DNA of 64,000 bases from Streptomyces cinerochromogenes (GTDB taxonomy: Bacteria; Actinomycetota; Actinomycetes; Streptomycetales; Streptomycetaceae), in contig NZ_BMRM01000016.1 in NCBI RefSeq assembly GCF_014648635.1, forward strand, positions 124,001 to 188,000. The letters are read 5' to 3'. Position 1 is the stretch's first letter; each line of letters opens with the position of its first letter. Both the position numbers and the translations under genes were made by a program. This document shows, piece by piece, positions 1 to 8,737 of the stretch. A model generated the notes under the pieces. The model saw only the letters and a program-made list of their open reading frames with translations, was not told where the DNA came from and ran no database searches.

Positions 1-602
1 CCGGGCAGCGAGCCCCCGGTCACCATGTGGTCCTCGGGCCCGTCCGAGGTGCACAGCGCGGCCGTGACCCCCTTCGCGCACAGCAGGCCGGCCAGCTCCT
101 CCAGATAGCCGGTGTCGCTGCCGTAGCTGCCGTACTCGTTCTCCACCTGGACCATGACCACGGGGCCGCCGCGGTCCAGCTGGCGGGGCACGATCTCGTG
201 CAGCAGCTGGTGGAACCAGCTCCGGACACGGGACATGTAGCGCTCGTCCCGCGTACGCGCGCGCGTGCCCGGCTCGCCCGTCAGCCACGCCGGCAGCCCG
301 CCGTTCTCCCACTCGGCGCAGATGTAGGGACCCGGCCGCACGATCGCCCACAGGCCCGCCTCCCGGACCGCGTCCAGGAACCGGCCCACCGCCTGCACGT
401 CCCGGAAGGTCCCCGGACGGGGCTGGTGCAGGTTCCACGGGACGTACGTCTCCACGCAGTTCAGGCCCATCGCCCGCAGCATCGCCAGCCGGTGCCCCCA
501 CTGGGCCTCGTGCACCCGGAAGTAGTGCAGCGCACCCGACAGCAGCCGCACCGGCCGCCCGTCCAGCAGGAAGTCCGAGTCCCCCACCGAAAACGCGCTC
601 AT
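1..602 (-). CDS. Beta-galactosidase, GH35 family (N-terminal part, runs off the window)
   Basis: The first 200 residues of a glycoside hydrolase family 35 enzyme are present and the C-terminus lies beyond position 1. GH35 enzymes remove terminal beta-galactosyl residues. The N-terminus (MSAFSVGDSDFLLDGRPVRL) has the usual 'G-x-P-x-x-L-x-S-G-x-x-H-Y-x-R' block at about residues 15-29, ETYVPWN at 51-57, RPGPYICAEWENGG at 89-102, and the NEYG motif at 155-158 whose glutamate is the family acid/base. The ATG at 602 follows a G-rich stretch that can serve as ribosome binding site. No signal peptide is visible, so it is probably cytoplasmic. It is divergent from an AraC regulator, a common arrangement for a sugar-inducible gene; control by that regulator is inferred. 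Confidence 0.88.
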   Translation of the reverse strand, partial: MSAFSVGDSDFLLDGRPVRLLSGALHYFRVHEAQWGHRLAMLRAMGLNCVETYVPWNLHQPRPGTFRDVQAVGRFLDAVREAGLWAIVRPGPYICAEWENGGLPAWLTGEPGTRARTRDERYMSRVRSWFHQLLHEIVPRQLDRGGPVVMVQVENEYGSYGSDTGYLEELAGLLCAKGVTAALCTSDGPEDHMVTGGSLP

Positions 603-792
603 ACGCCCGCCCCCACCGTGATCCCGACCATGCGTTCCAGCCTCGCCCCCTTCCGGTGGCCGGCGCCATGGACGAAGATCGGCGCTGCTTGGACAAAAGG
701 AGGACGGCACCGCCCGGACGAAACGCGCCGCCCGCACGACACTCCGTCGCCCGCACGTCAACACGCCGCACGGAACACCGGGAGGAGCGCCG

Positions 793-1683
793 ATGTACCA
801 GACCTGGATGCGGTTCTTCAGCCCCGGCCCCGCCCACCACCGCCTCGGTCTGGTCTGTCTCGGCGTCGGCCTGCAGCACGGCGCGCTGCCCGCGGTCGGC
901 CCGCGCACCCTCGACCACCACGTGGCCGTCGTGGTCAGCTCGGGCGGCGGCTGGTACCGCGGCGCCGACGACCGCCGTACGACCGTCACCGCGCCCGCCC
1001 TGCTGTGGCTCACCCCCGGCGTGCCCCACCACTACGCGCCCGACCCGGACACCGGCTGGGACGAGGGCTTCGTCGACTTCGCCGGTCCCGCCACCGCCGC
1101 CTACGGCGAACTCGGCTACATCGAACCCGACCGGCCCGTCGTCCCGCTCTCCGACGCCTCCGGCCCCCGCGCGGTCATCGCCCGCATCGTCCGGGCCGCC
1201 CGCCGCGGCAACCCCCTGCTGGAGGTGGAGACCGCCGCCGCCGTCCACGAACTCCTCGTCGCCCTGCGCCGCGCCCGCGCCGACCTCGCCCCCGACGGCG
1301 AGCAGGTGCTGGCCGCCCTGGCCCGGGACGCCTGCACCCCGCTGAGCGTCGCCGACCACGCCGCGCGGCACGGGATGACCACCGCCGAGCTGCGCGGTGC
1401 GGTCCGCCGGGCGGCCGGGTGCACCCCGAAGGACTACCTGCTCGGTGTCCGGCTCGCCCGGGCCAAGGAACTCCTCGCCGCCACCGAGCTGCCCGTCGCG
1501 GCCGTCGCCCGCCGCGTCGGCTACGACGACCCCGCCTACTTCTCCCGGCTGTTCACCCGGCGCGTCGGCCTCGCCCCCGTCCGGTTCCGCGCCCAGCAGG
1601 GCCGTACCGTCCCCGGCGGCTGGAGCGACCGCGTCCCGGACCCCGCCGACCCGCCGGTGATCCACTCCCCGGACACCCCCTGA
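793..1683 (+). CDS. AraC family transcriptional regulator
   Basis: The 296-residue protein has an N-terminal cupin-like sensor half (about residues 1-150) and a C-terminal double helix-turn-helix of the AraC/XylS type (about 190-285). The second helix-turn-helix contains GYDDPAYFSRLF near residue 243, the family signature, followed by a proline and arginine-rich end. The ATG at 793 is preceded by GGAGGAG at a normal distance. It is transcribed away from the truncated beta-galactosidase across a 190-bp gap, so it probably activates that gene in response to a sugar; the ligand cannot be read from sequence. No TTA codon was noticed. Confidence 0.9.
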   Translation: MYQTWMRFFSPGPAHHRLGLVCLGVGLQHGALPAVGPRTLDHHVAVVVSSGGGWYRGADDRRTTVTAPALLWLTPGVPHHYAPDPDTGWDEGFVDFAGPATAAYGELGYIEPDRPVVPLSDASGPRAVIARIVRAARRGNPLLEVETAAAVHELLVALRRARADLAPDGEQVLAALARDACTPLSVADHAARHGMTTAELRGAVRRAAGCTPKDYLLGVRLARAKELLAATELPVAAVARRVGYDDPAYFSRLFTRRVGLAPVRFRAQQGRTVPGGWSDRVPDPADPPVIHSPDTP

Positions 1684-1716
1684 GGCAGGTCCGTCCAGCG
1701 CATAAGGTTGGCCCTC

Positions 1717-2067
1717 ATGACCACCAGCAACACCGGCCCCGGTGCCGTCGATCCCGAGGTCCGCCAGGAACTGGAGCGGCTGCGCGACAGCATCGACAAC
1801 ATCGACGCCGCCGTCGTCCACATGCTCGCCGAGCGCTTCAAGGCCACCCAGCAGGTCGGCCGCCTCAAGGCGCTGCACCAGCTGCCGCCCGCCGACCCGG
1901 CCCGCGAGGCCCGGCAGATCGACCGGCTGCGCACCCTCGCCGAGAACGCCAAGCTCGATCCGGCGTTCGCCGAGAAGTTCCTGAACTTCATCATCGCCGA
2001 GGTGATCCGGCACCACGAGCGGATCGCCGAGGACACCCACAACGGGCACCGGGCGCACGACGCCTGA
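1717..2067 (+). CDS. Chorismate mutase, AroQ type
   Basis: A 116-residue AroQ-class all-helical chorismate mutase, which converts chorismate to prephenate for phenylalanine and tyrosine synthesis. Visible family features are the N-terminal helix 'VRQELERLRDSIDNIDAAVVHMLAERFKATQQVG' split by its catalytic Arg residues and the later 'EARQIDRLRTLAE' helix. An in-frame TTG lies at 1708, but the ATG at 1717 gives the MTTSNT start expected of Streptomyces homologues. TAAGGT at 1703-1708 is only 8 nt upstream, so the mRNA may be leaderless or nearly so. The gene stands alone between the AraC regulator and the aminopeptidase. Confidence 0.88.
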   Translation: MTTSNTGPGAVDPEVRQELERLRDSIDNIDAAVVHMLAERFKATQQVGRLKALHQLPPADPAREARQIDRLRTLAENAKLDPAFAEKFLNFIIAEVIRHHERIAEDTHNGHRAHDA

Positions 2068-2250
2068 ACAACGGACCGGCACACGGCCGACCAGCCTCCC
2101 GGCACGCGGCTGACCAGCGGCTGACCCCGGGAAGGCCGGTAGCTCACCGGGGGACCGGCCGGGCGGGCGGCCGGGGCGCGCACGGGGGACAAAAGCCGTG
2201 TACCGATCCGCCTCTGTGCGCTGTCGGTCCCATCAGGCAGCATGGCGTGC

Positions 2251-4743
2251 ATGTCCGTACTCACGCGCGACGAAGCGCAGCTCCGAGCACAGTTCCTCGA
2301 CGTCCACCGGTACACGGTCGATCTGGACCTCACGACCGGTGCGGAGACCTTCGACTCCCGTACCGCGATCCGCTTCACCGCGCGGGCCGACGGGGACACG
2401 TTCGTCGAGCTGAAGCCCGCCGAGCTGCGCAGCGTCACGCTCGACGGACAGCCCCTCGACCCGGAGTCGCTCAGCGAGAACCGGCTGCCGCTGAAGAACC
2501 TCACCGCCGGGGAGCACGAGCTGCGCGTCGACGCGGCCATGCGCTACTCCCGCACCGGCGAGGGCATGCACCGCTTCACCGACCCCAGCGACGGCGAGAC
2601 GTACGTCTACACGCAGCTGTTCATGGACGACGTCCAGCGCGTCTTCGCCGCCTTCGACCAGCCCGACCTCAAGGCCGTCTTCGAGGTCTCGGTCAAGGCG
2701 CCCGCGGGCTGGACCGTCCTCGCCAACGGCGTCACCGCCCGCCGCGACGACGGCGCCTGGCAGGCCGCGCCCACCCCGCTGATCTCCACCTACCTGGTCG
2801 CCGTCGCCGCAGGCCCCTGGCACTCGGTGCGCACCGAACACCGCGGACTGCCCTTCGCCCTCCACTGCCGCCGCTCGCTCGCGCCCCACCTCGACACCGA
2901 CGCCGACGAGATCCTCGACGTCACGCGCGCGTGCTTCGACCGCTACCACGAGAAGTTCCAGGAGCCGTACCCCTTCGACTCCTACGACCAGGCGTTCGTG
3001 CCCGAGTTCAACGCGGGCGCCATGGAGAACCCGGGCCTGGTCACCTTCCGCGACGACTTCGTCTACCGCTCCGCCGTCACCGACACCGAGCGGCAGACCC
3101 GCGCCATGGTCATCGCGCACGAGATGGCCCACATGTGGTTCGGCGACCTCGTCACCCTCAAGTGGTGGGACGACATCTGGCTGAACGAGTCCTTCGCGGA
3201 GTACATGGGCTACCAGACCACCGCCGAGGCCACCCGCTTCACCGACCCGTGGACCGAGTTCGGCGTCACCCGCAAGGCCTGGGGCTACGACGCCGACCAG
3301 CGCCCCACCACCCACCCGGTCGCCCCCGAGAACGTCGACGACACGGCCTCCGCCCTGCTCAACTTCGACGGCATCTCCTACGCCAAGGGCGCCTCCGCGC
3401 TGCGCCAGCTGGCCGCCTGGCTCGGTGAGAAGGACTTCCTCGCCGGCATCAACACCCACTTCGAGCGGCACAAGTTCTCCAACGCCACCCTCGCCGACTT
3501 CATCGACTCCCTCGCCTCCGCCACCGACCGCGACGTGCACGCCTGGGCCGACAGCTGGCTGCGCACCACCGGCGTCGACACGCTCACCCCGGTGATCGCC
3601 TCGGCCGGCGGCACCTGCACCCTGACCGCCGACCGCGCGGGCAGCCGCCCGCACCGCCTCAGCGCCGGCCTGTACGACCACGACGTCGCCGACGAGGGCC
3701 GCCTGGTGCTGCGCGAGCGCGTCGGCCTGGACGTCCCGCAGAGCGCACCGCAGCCCATCGGCAAGCGCCCCGCGCTGGTCCTCCTCAACGACGGCGACAT
3801 CACCTACGCCAAGCTCCGCTTCGACGCCGCCTCCTTCGAGACGGTCCGCACCAGCCTGTCCGGACTGCCCGACCCGCTCACCCGCGCGGTCGTCTGGAAC
3901 GCCCTGCGGGACGCCGTCCGCGACGGCGAACTCCCGCCCGCCGCCTACCTGGACGCGGCCCGAGCCCACCTGCCGTACGAGACCGACCTGGCCGTCGCCC
4001 AGGGCGTCCTCGCCTTCGCCGCCGGCCAGCTCACCGAGCAGTACCTGACGCCCGGGGACCGCCCGGCCGCCCTGGCCACCCTCACCTCGCTCTGCCGCGA
4101 CCTGCTGCGGCGCACCGAGGACGGCGACCACCCCGGCCTGCGGCTGATCGCCGTACGCCACCTGATCTCCGTGGCCGCCCACCCGGAGACCATCGCCGCC
4201 TGGCTCGCCGACGGCACGGTGCCCGGCGGGCCGGAACTCGACCCCGAGCTGCGCTGGCGCGTGCTCGCCCGGCTCGCCGCGCTCGGCGCCACCGACGAGG
4301 ACGCCATCGCCGCCGAGCTGGCGCGCGACCCGAGCGCCACCGGCCAGGAGGGCGCCGCCCGCTGCCGCGCCGCCCTGCCCGACCCGGAGGCCAAGCGCGC
4401 CGCCTGGGAGGCGATGTTCGCCGGCGACGACCTGTCCAACTACCTCTTCACGGCCACCGCCCAGGGCTTCTGGCAGCTCGAACAGGCCGATCTCGTACGG
4501 GAGTACGTGCCGCGCTTCTACCCGGACGCGGTCGCGCTCGCCGCCCGCCGCGGCCCCGCCATCGCCGTCGCCGCCGGCCGCTGGTGCTTCCCGGCCCACG
4601 CCGTCGACGCCGAGAACCTGGCGCTCGGCGAGGCCTGCCTGCGCGACGGCGACCTCACCCCGGCGCTGCGCCGCACCCTCGCCGACCGTCTGGACGACCT
4701 GTCCCGAGCCCTGCGGGTACGGGCGGGACAGCGGACGGAGTAG
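2251..4743 (+). CDS. pepN: Aminopeptidase N, M1 zinc metallopeptidase
   Basis: An 830-residue cytoplasmic M1 family aminopeptidase that removes N-terminal residues from peptides. The exopeptidase motif GAMEN is at residues 256-260. The zinc site HEMAH is at 290-294, with the third ligand Glu313 in NESFAEY, which is the exact HExxH-X18-E spacing. The long C-terminal helical domain (about 480-825) is typical of the family. ATG codons are present at 2242 and 2251. I chose 2251 because it gives the usual MSVLTRDEA start and CAGCAT lies 7 nt upstream, a weak leaderless -10; 2242 would add three residues. No neighbour suggests a special role. Confidence 0.93.
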   Translation: MSVLTRDEAQLRAQFLDVHRYTVDLDLTTGAETFDSRTAIRFTARADGDTFVELKPAELRSVTLDGQPLDPESLSENRLPLKNLTAGEHELRVDAAMRYSRTGEGMHRFTDPSDGETYVYTQLFMDDVQRVFAAFDQPDLKAVFEVSVKAPAGWTVLANGVTARRDDGAWQAAPTPLISTYLVAVAAGPWHSVRTEHRGLPFALHCRRSLAPHLDTDADEILDVTRACFDRYHEKFQEPYPFDSYDQAFVPEFNAGAMENPGLVTFRDDFVYRSAVTDTERQTRAMVIAHEMAHMWFGDLVTLKWWDDIWLNESFAEYMGYQTTAEATRFTDPWTEFGVTRKAWGYDADQRPTTHPVAPENVDDTASALLNFDGISYAKGASALRQLAAWLGEKDFLAGINTHFERHKFSNATLADFIDSLASATDRDVHAWADSWLRTTGVDTLTPVIASAGGTCTLTADRAGSRPHRLSAGLYDHDVADEGRLVLRERVGLDVPQSAPQPIGKRPALVLLNDGDITYAKLRFDAASFETVRTSLSGLPDPLTRAVVWNALRDAVRDGELPPAAYLDAARAHLPYETDLAVAQGVLAFAAGQLTEQYLTPGDRPAALATLTSLCRDLLRRTEDGDHPGLRLIAVRHLISVAAHPETIAAWLADGTVPGGPELDPELRWRVLARLAALGATDEDAIAAELARDPSATGQEGAARCRAALPDPEAKRAAWEAMFAGDDLSNYLFTATAQGFWQLEQADLVREYVPRFYPDAVALAARRGPAIAVAAGRWCFPAHAVDAENLALGEACLRDGDLTPALRRTLADRLDDLSRALRVRAGQRTE

Positions 4744-4850
4744 GTCCGGTGACCTGGGACGCGGCCGGTCCCCGCCGACGACGCGGCGGACCGGCCGCCG
4801 TTCCCAGGCTCGGACGGTCAGTTGTCGACCCAGCCCCGAAAGGCGGCACC

Positions 4851-5675
4851 GTGATCGTAGTGACCGGCGCGACCGGCAACGTCGGCCGAGCCCTCGTCGA
4901 CCGTCTCCTCGCCGCGGGACAGCCCGTCCGGGCACTGACCCGCGACCCCGAGCGGGCCGCGCTGCCCGCAGGGGCCGAGGTGGTGCGGTTCCGGCCGGAC
5001 GCCCCCGCCGCCCTGTTCACCGGCGCCACCCGGCTCTTCCTGTACGCGCTGCCCGACGCGGCCCCGCTGCTCGCCGCGGCCCGCGAGCAGGGCGTCCGGC
5101 ACGTCGTCCTGCTCTCCAGCGCCATCGTCCGGGAGGGCGCCGACGAGACCCACCCCATCCACGTCATGCACGCCACCGCCGAGCGGCAGATCCGCGAGAG
5201 CGGACTCGCCTGGACCTTCCTGCGGCCGGGTGCCTTCGCCACCAACGCCCTCCAGTACGCCCCGCAGATCCGCGCCGGCGACACCGTCCGCGGCGTCTTC
5301 GCCGACGGGCTCTCCGCGCCCGTCCACGAGGACGACATCGCGGCCGTCGCCGAACGCGTCCTGCTCGACGGCGGCCACGAGGGCGCCGTGCACCGGCTGA
5401 CCGGGCCCGGCGCGCTCAGCAACGCCGACCAGGTCGCGGCGATCGGCGAGGCCCTCGGCCGCAGGCTGACGTTCGAGGAGACCGACCCGGCCGAGGCGGG
5501 CCCGGAACTCTTCCCGCACGTGCCGCCGCAGATGCTCGAACGGCTGCTGCAGAGCTTCGCGGAGACCGTCGGCGTGCCCCCGGAGATCACCGACACGGTG
5601 GAGCGGCTCACCGGCACCCCGGCCCGCACGTTCGCGCAGTGGGCCCGGGACCACGCCGGCGACTTCCGCGGATAG
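4851..5675 (+). CDS. NAD(P)-binding NmrA/SDR-like protein
   Basis: A 274-residue atypical short-chain dehydrogenase of the NmrA/NAD(P)H:quinone oxidoreductase type. It opens with the dinucleotide motif TGATGNVG at residues 5-12, then ALTRDPERA, and a Rossmann fold without the catalytic Tyr-x-x-x-Lys pair at a clear position. Such proteins are redox sensors or reductases, so the substrate is unknown. The GTG at 4851 is chosen because AAAGGCGG sits 5-10 nt upstream and the protein then starts exactly at the first beta strand; a longer in-frame reading exists but begins in the preceding gene. It lies 172 bp before the decarboxylase gene and could belong to the same pathway, but nothing proves this. 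Confidence 0.85.
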   Translation: MIVVTGATGNVGRALVDRLLAAGQPVRALTRDPERAALPAGAEVVRFRPDAPAALFTGATRLFLYALPDAAPLLAAAREQGVRHVVLLSSAIVREGADETHPIHVMHATAERQIRESGLAWTFLRPGAFATNALQYAPQIRAGDTVRGVFADGLSAPVHEDDIAAVAERVLLDGGHEGAVHRLTGPGALSNADQVAAIGEALGRRLTFEETDPAEAGPELFPHVPPQMLERLLQSFAETVGVPPEITDTVERLTGTPARTFAQWARDHAGDFRG

Positions 5676-5847
5676 GCCCCGAGCACCGCCCAACGGCTCC
5701 TCCCGGCCCGGCAGTACACACTTTCGGGTTCCGTTCGCCTGGCTTCCGGGACACAGGGCTCCCTTCCGGTACAAGCTGGAACTCCACCCACAGCCGGAAG
5801 CCCGGGCCCGGAAGCCCGCCGGACGTCCCCTGCCCGGAGGAGAGCCC

Positions 5848-7251
5848 ATGAGCCTGCCACCCCTCGCCTCCGGCCCGTCGGGCCACACCGCCCTGCCGCC
5901 CCTCGCCTCCGGCCCGTCCGGCCACACCGCCCTGCGGCCCCTGATCGGCACCGTCCTCGACGCGCTCGCGGCCGGCGGCGCCGAGCGCGGCGGCCCCCTG
6001 CCCGCCGGGGGACCGGAGGCCGTCGCCGAACGCGTCGCCGACGCCCTCGGCGACGTCCTGCCGGACACCGGCGACCCGGACGCCCTGCGCTCCCTCGTGC
6101 ACCTCCTCGCCGCGGGCGCCGCCGACCCCGCCGACCCCTTGTGCGCGGCCCATCTGCACTGCCCGCCGCTCGCCGTGGCCACCGCCGCCGACCTCGCCGC
6201 GAGCGCCCTCAACCCCTCCCTGGACTCATGGGACCAGGCCCCGGCCGCCTCCGCCCTGGAGGCCGCCGTCGCCCGCACCCTCGCCCGCACCGCCGGCCTC
6301 GCCGACGCCCTCGTCACCACCGGCGGCACCGAGTCCAACCAACTCGCCCTGCTCCTCGCCCGCGAGGCGCACGGCGGCGTGCGCCTCGTCTGCGGCGCGA
6401 ACGCCCACCACTCGCTGCCGCGCGCCGCCTGGCTGCTCGGCCTGCCCGACCCGGTCGTCCTCCCGACGCCCAACGGCACCCTGGACCCGGCCGCCCTCGA
6501 CGAGGCCCTCACCGCGATCCCCGGCCCCCTGTTGGTCGCCGCCACCGCCGGCACCACCGACGCCGGCCTCATCGACCCGCTGCCCGAGATCGCCGGCCTG
6601 TGCACCGCCCACGGCGCCCGGCTGCACATCGACGCGGCCTACGGCGGCGGCCTCCTGTTCAGCGACCGCCACCGCGACAAACTCGCCGGCCTCGAAGCCG
6701 CCCACACCGTCACCCTCGACCTGCACAAACTCGGCTGGCAGCCCGTCGCCGCCGGACTCCTCGCCGTCGCCCGCCCGCACGAACTCGCCGCACTCCACCA
6801 GCGCGCCGACTACCTCAACGCCGACGACGACACCGAGGCCGGCCTCCCCGACCTGCTCGGCCGCTCGCTGCGCACCACCCGCCGCCCCGACATCCTGAAG
6901 ATCGCCGTCACCCTGAAGACCCTGGGCCGCGGCGGCCTCGGCACCCTGGTCGACCAGGTCTGCGCCCGGGCCCGCGAGTTCGCCTCCCTCATCCGCGAGC
7001 ACCCCGGCTTCGAGCTGTACGACCGGCCCGTCATCAGCACCGTCCTGTTCCGCCCGGCCGGAGCCGACGACGACACCGTGGCCGCCGTCCGCCGCGGACT
7101 GCTGCACGAGGGCCGGGCCGTCCTCGGCCGCGCCCGGCTCGACGGCCGGCTCTGGCTCAAGGCCACCGTCCTCAACCCCCACACCCGGCCGGACGACCTG
7201 TCCCAGCTGCTCAAACTCGCCGAACTCGCCGAAGGAAACACCCCCGGATGA
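5848..7251 (+). CDS. Group II PLP-dependent decarboxylase (DesA/diaminobutyrate decarboxylase-like)
   Basis: A 467-residue pyridoxal-phosphate decarboxylase of the aromatic-amino-acid/glutamate/diaminobutyrate group. GGTESNQLAL is at about residue 159, the cofactor-binding aspartate is Asp262 in HIDAAYGG, and the Schiff-base lysine is Lys294 in DLHKLGWQP. The nearest functional relatives I know are lysine or diaminobutyrate decarboxylases of hydroxamate siderophore pathways such as DesA, so a diamine is the likely product. The ATG at 5848 follows CGGAGGAGAG. Its stop overlaps the next start as ATGA, so it is coupled to an N-hydroxylase. The N-terminus carries a perfect-frame 39-bp tandem duplication at 5854-5931 (LPPLASGPSGHTA twice). 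Substrate is inferred. Confidence 0.88.
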   Translation: MSLPPLASGPSGHTALPPLASGPSGHTALRPLIGTVLDALAAGGAERGGPLPAGGPEAVAERVADALGDVLPDTGDPDALRSLVHLLAAGAADPADPLCAAHLHCPPLAVATAADLAASALNPSLDSWDQAPAASALEAAVARTLARTAGLADALVTTGGTESNQLALLLAREAHGGVRLVCGANAHHSLPRAAWLLGLPDPVVLPTPNGTLDPAALDEALTAIPGPLLVAATAGTTDAGLIDPLPEIAGLCTAHGARLHIDAAYGGGLLFSDRHRDKLAGLEAAHTVTLDLHKLGWQPVAAGLLAVARPHELAALHQRADYLNADDDTEAGLPDLLGRSLRTTRRPDILKIAVTLKTLGRGGLGTLVDQVCARAREFASLIREHPGFELYDRPVISTVLFRPAGADDDTVAAVRRGLLHEGRAVLGRARLDGRLWLKATVLNPHTRPDDLSQLLKLAELAEGNTPG

Positions 7252-8651
7252 CCCACCCCCCAAGCCACGAGCCGGCCTCCCCACGCGACCTGGTCGGCAT
7301 CGGCATCGGCCCCTGCAACCTCTCCCTCGCCGCCCTCGCCCACCCGCTGCCCGAACTCGACGCCGTGTTCTACGAACAGCGCCCCGCCTTCGACTGGCAC
7401 CCCGGGCTGCTCATCGAGGGCGCCACCGTCCAAGTGCCCTTCCTCGCCGACCTGGTGACCCTCGTCGACCCCACCAGCCCCTGGAGCTTCCTCAACTACC
7501 TCAAGGACCGCGAGCGGCTCTTCCCCTTCTACTTCGCCGAGCACTTCCACATCCAGCGCGCCGAGTACGACGCCTACTGCCGCTGGGTCGCCGAAGCACT
7601 CCCCGGGCTGCGCTTCCGCCACCAGGTCGACGCCGTCCGCTGGAACCCCGAACGGGACGTCTTCGAGGTCGACTTCACCCAGCTCGACGCCGACGGCGAG
7701 GCCGAGGCCCTCGGCCGCACCCACACCCGCAACATCGTCCTCGGCATCGGCAGCGTCCCCTACGTGCCCGACCCCCTGCAGCCCCTGGTGGACGCCCCCG
7801 GCGTGCCCGTCGTCCACGCCGCCGACTACCTCGGCCACCGCGACAGCCTCCTCGCCGCCGGACACGTCACCGTCGTCGGCTCCGGACAGTCCGGTGCCGA
7901 GGTCTTCCTGGACCTGCTCCGGCGCCGCCCGGCCGGCCGGGAGAAGCTGCACTGGATCGGCCGCACCGAGGCGTTCGCGCCGATGGAGTACTCCAAGCTG
8001 GGCCTGGAGCACTTCACCCCGGACTACACGCGCTACTTCCACGCCCTCCCCGAGGCCGTCCGCGACCGGCTGGTCGCCGCCCAGTGGCAGCTGCACAAGG
8101 GCATCGACGCCGGCACCCTCGCCGCCATCCACGACGAGCTGTACCGGCGCACCCTGCACGGCGGCTGGCCCGACGCCGTCCTCACCCCCGGCGTCCGCGT
8201 CCGCACCGCGGGCCGGATCGCCACCAGCCGGATCGAGCTGCACCTGGAACACCTCCAGCAGGGCAGCCGCTCCCGGCTCACCACCGACGCCGTCGTCCTC
8301 GCCACCGGCTACCGGGACCGCCCCCTCGGCCGTATCCTCGCCGGGCTCGACCCCTACATCCGCCGCGACAGCAGCGAGCGCCCCCGCATCGACCAGGAGT
8401 ACCGCCTGGTCCTCGACCCCTCGGTCACCGGCTCGGTCTACGTCCAGAACGCCGAACTGCACACGCACGGCGTCGGCGCCCCCGACCTGGGCCTGGCCGC
8501 CTGGCGCAGCGCCACCATCCTCAACTCCCTCACCGGCAAGGCCCCGTACCCGCTGCCGTCCCGAACGGCGTTCACCTCCTTCGGCCTGGAGGACCCCCCG
8601 GCCAGGGTGCCGCAGGCCCGACAGCTCACCCCGCTCGTCGACGGAAGGTGA
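7248..8651 (+). CDS. L-lysine/L-ornithine or diamine N-monooxygenase (IucD/SidA/PvdA family)
   Basis: A 467-residue flavin N-hydroxylating monooxygenase. The FAD motif GIGIGPCN is at residues 17-24, the family block 'FDWHPGLLIEGATVQVPFLADLV' spans about 46-68, the NADPH-binding VVGSGQSGAE starts near 209, and ATGYRDRPL marks the C-terminal part. Such enzymes add a hydroxyl to a side-chain amine using NADPH and O2, the committing step in hydroxamate siderophores. The ATG lies inside the decarboxylase stop (ATGA), implying co-translation. The substrate would be lysine, ornithine, cadaverine or putrescine. No acyltransferase or NIS synthetase follows, unlike the desABCD operon, so the end product is unknown. 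Confidence 0.9.
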   Translation: MTHPPSHEPASPRDLVGIGIGPCNLSLAALAHPLPELDAVFYEQRPAFDWHPGLLIEGATVQVPFLADLVTLVDPTSPWSFLNYLKDRERLFPFYFAEHFHIQRAEYDAYCRWVAEALPGLRFRHQVDAVRWNPERDVFEVDFTQLDADGEAEALGRTHTRNIVLGIGSVPYVPDPLQPLVDAPGVPVVHAADYLGHRDSLLAAGHVTVVGSGQSGAEVFLDLLRRRPAGREKLHWIGRTEAFAPMEYSKLGLEHFTPDYTRYFHALPEAVRDRLVAAQWQLHKGIDAGTLAAIHDELYRRTLHGGWPDAVLTPGVRVRTAGRIATSRIELHLEHLQQGSRSRLTTDAVVLATGYRDRPLGRILAGLDPYIRRDSSERPRIDQEYRLVLDPSVTGSVYVQNAELHTHGVGAPDLGLAAWRSATILNSLTGKAPYPLPSRTAFTSFGLEDPPARVPQARQLTPLVDGR

Positions 8652-8722
8652 GCCTGCACGTCGATGACGCCGACGCGAAGGCGATCGCCGGCGCCGTCGA
8701 CCTGTCGCTCCTGCGGCGGTAG
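8648..8722 (+). CDS. Possible 24-residue ORF coupled to the N-monooxygenase
   Basis: A GTG at 8648 overlaps the monooxygenase stop as GTGA and opens a 24-codon frame, MSLHVDDADAKAIAGAVDLS followed by LLRR, ending at a TAG. There is AAGG just upstream. The start-stop overlap is the pattern used by real coupled genes in this window, but the length is far too short for a recognisable domain. It may be a small peptide, the degraded start of a lost third gene, or chance. It points towards the convergent nucleotidase. Confidence 0.25.
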   Translation: MSLHVDDADAKAIAGAVDLSLLRR

Positions 8723-8737
8723 AGGACCTGCCGGGCG

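Noticed and set aside
27..3428. 1133-codon open frame on the plus strand and other very long frames across known genes
   Set aside because: It runs opposite to beta-galactosidase and out of frame with AraC, chorismate mutase and pepN, is Arg/Pro/His-rich, and is a shadow caused by high GC.
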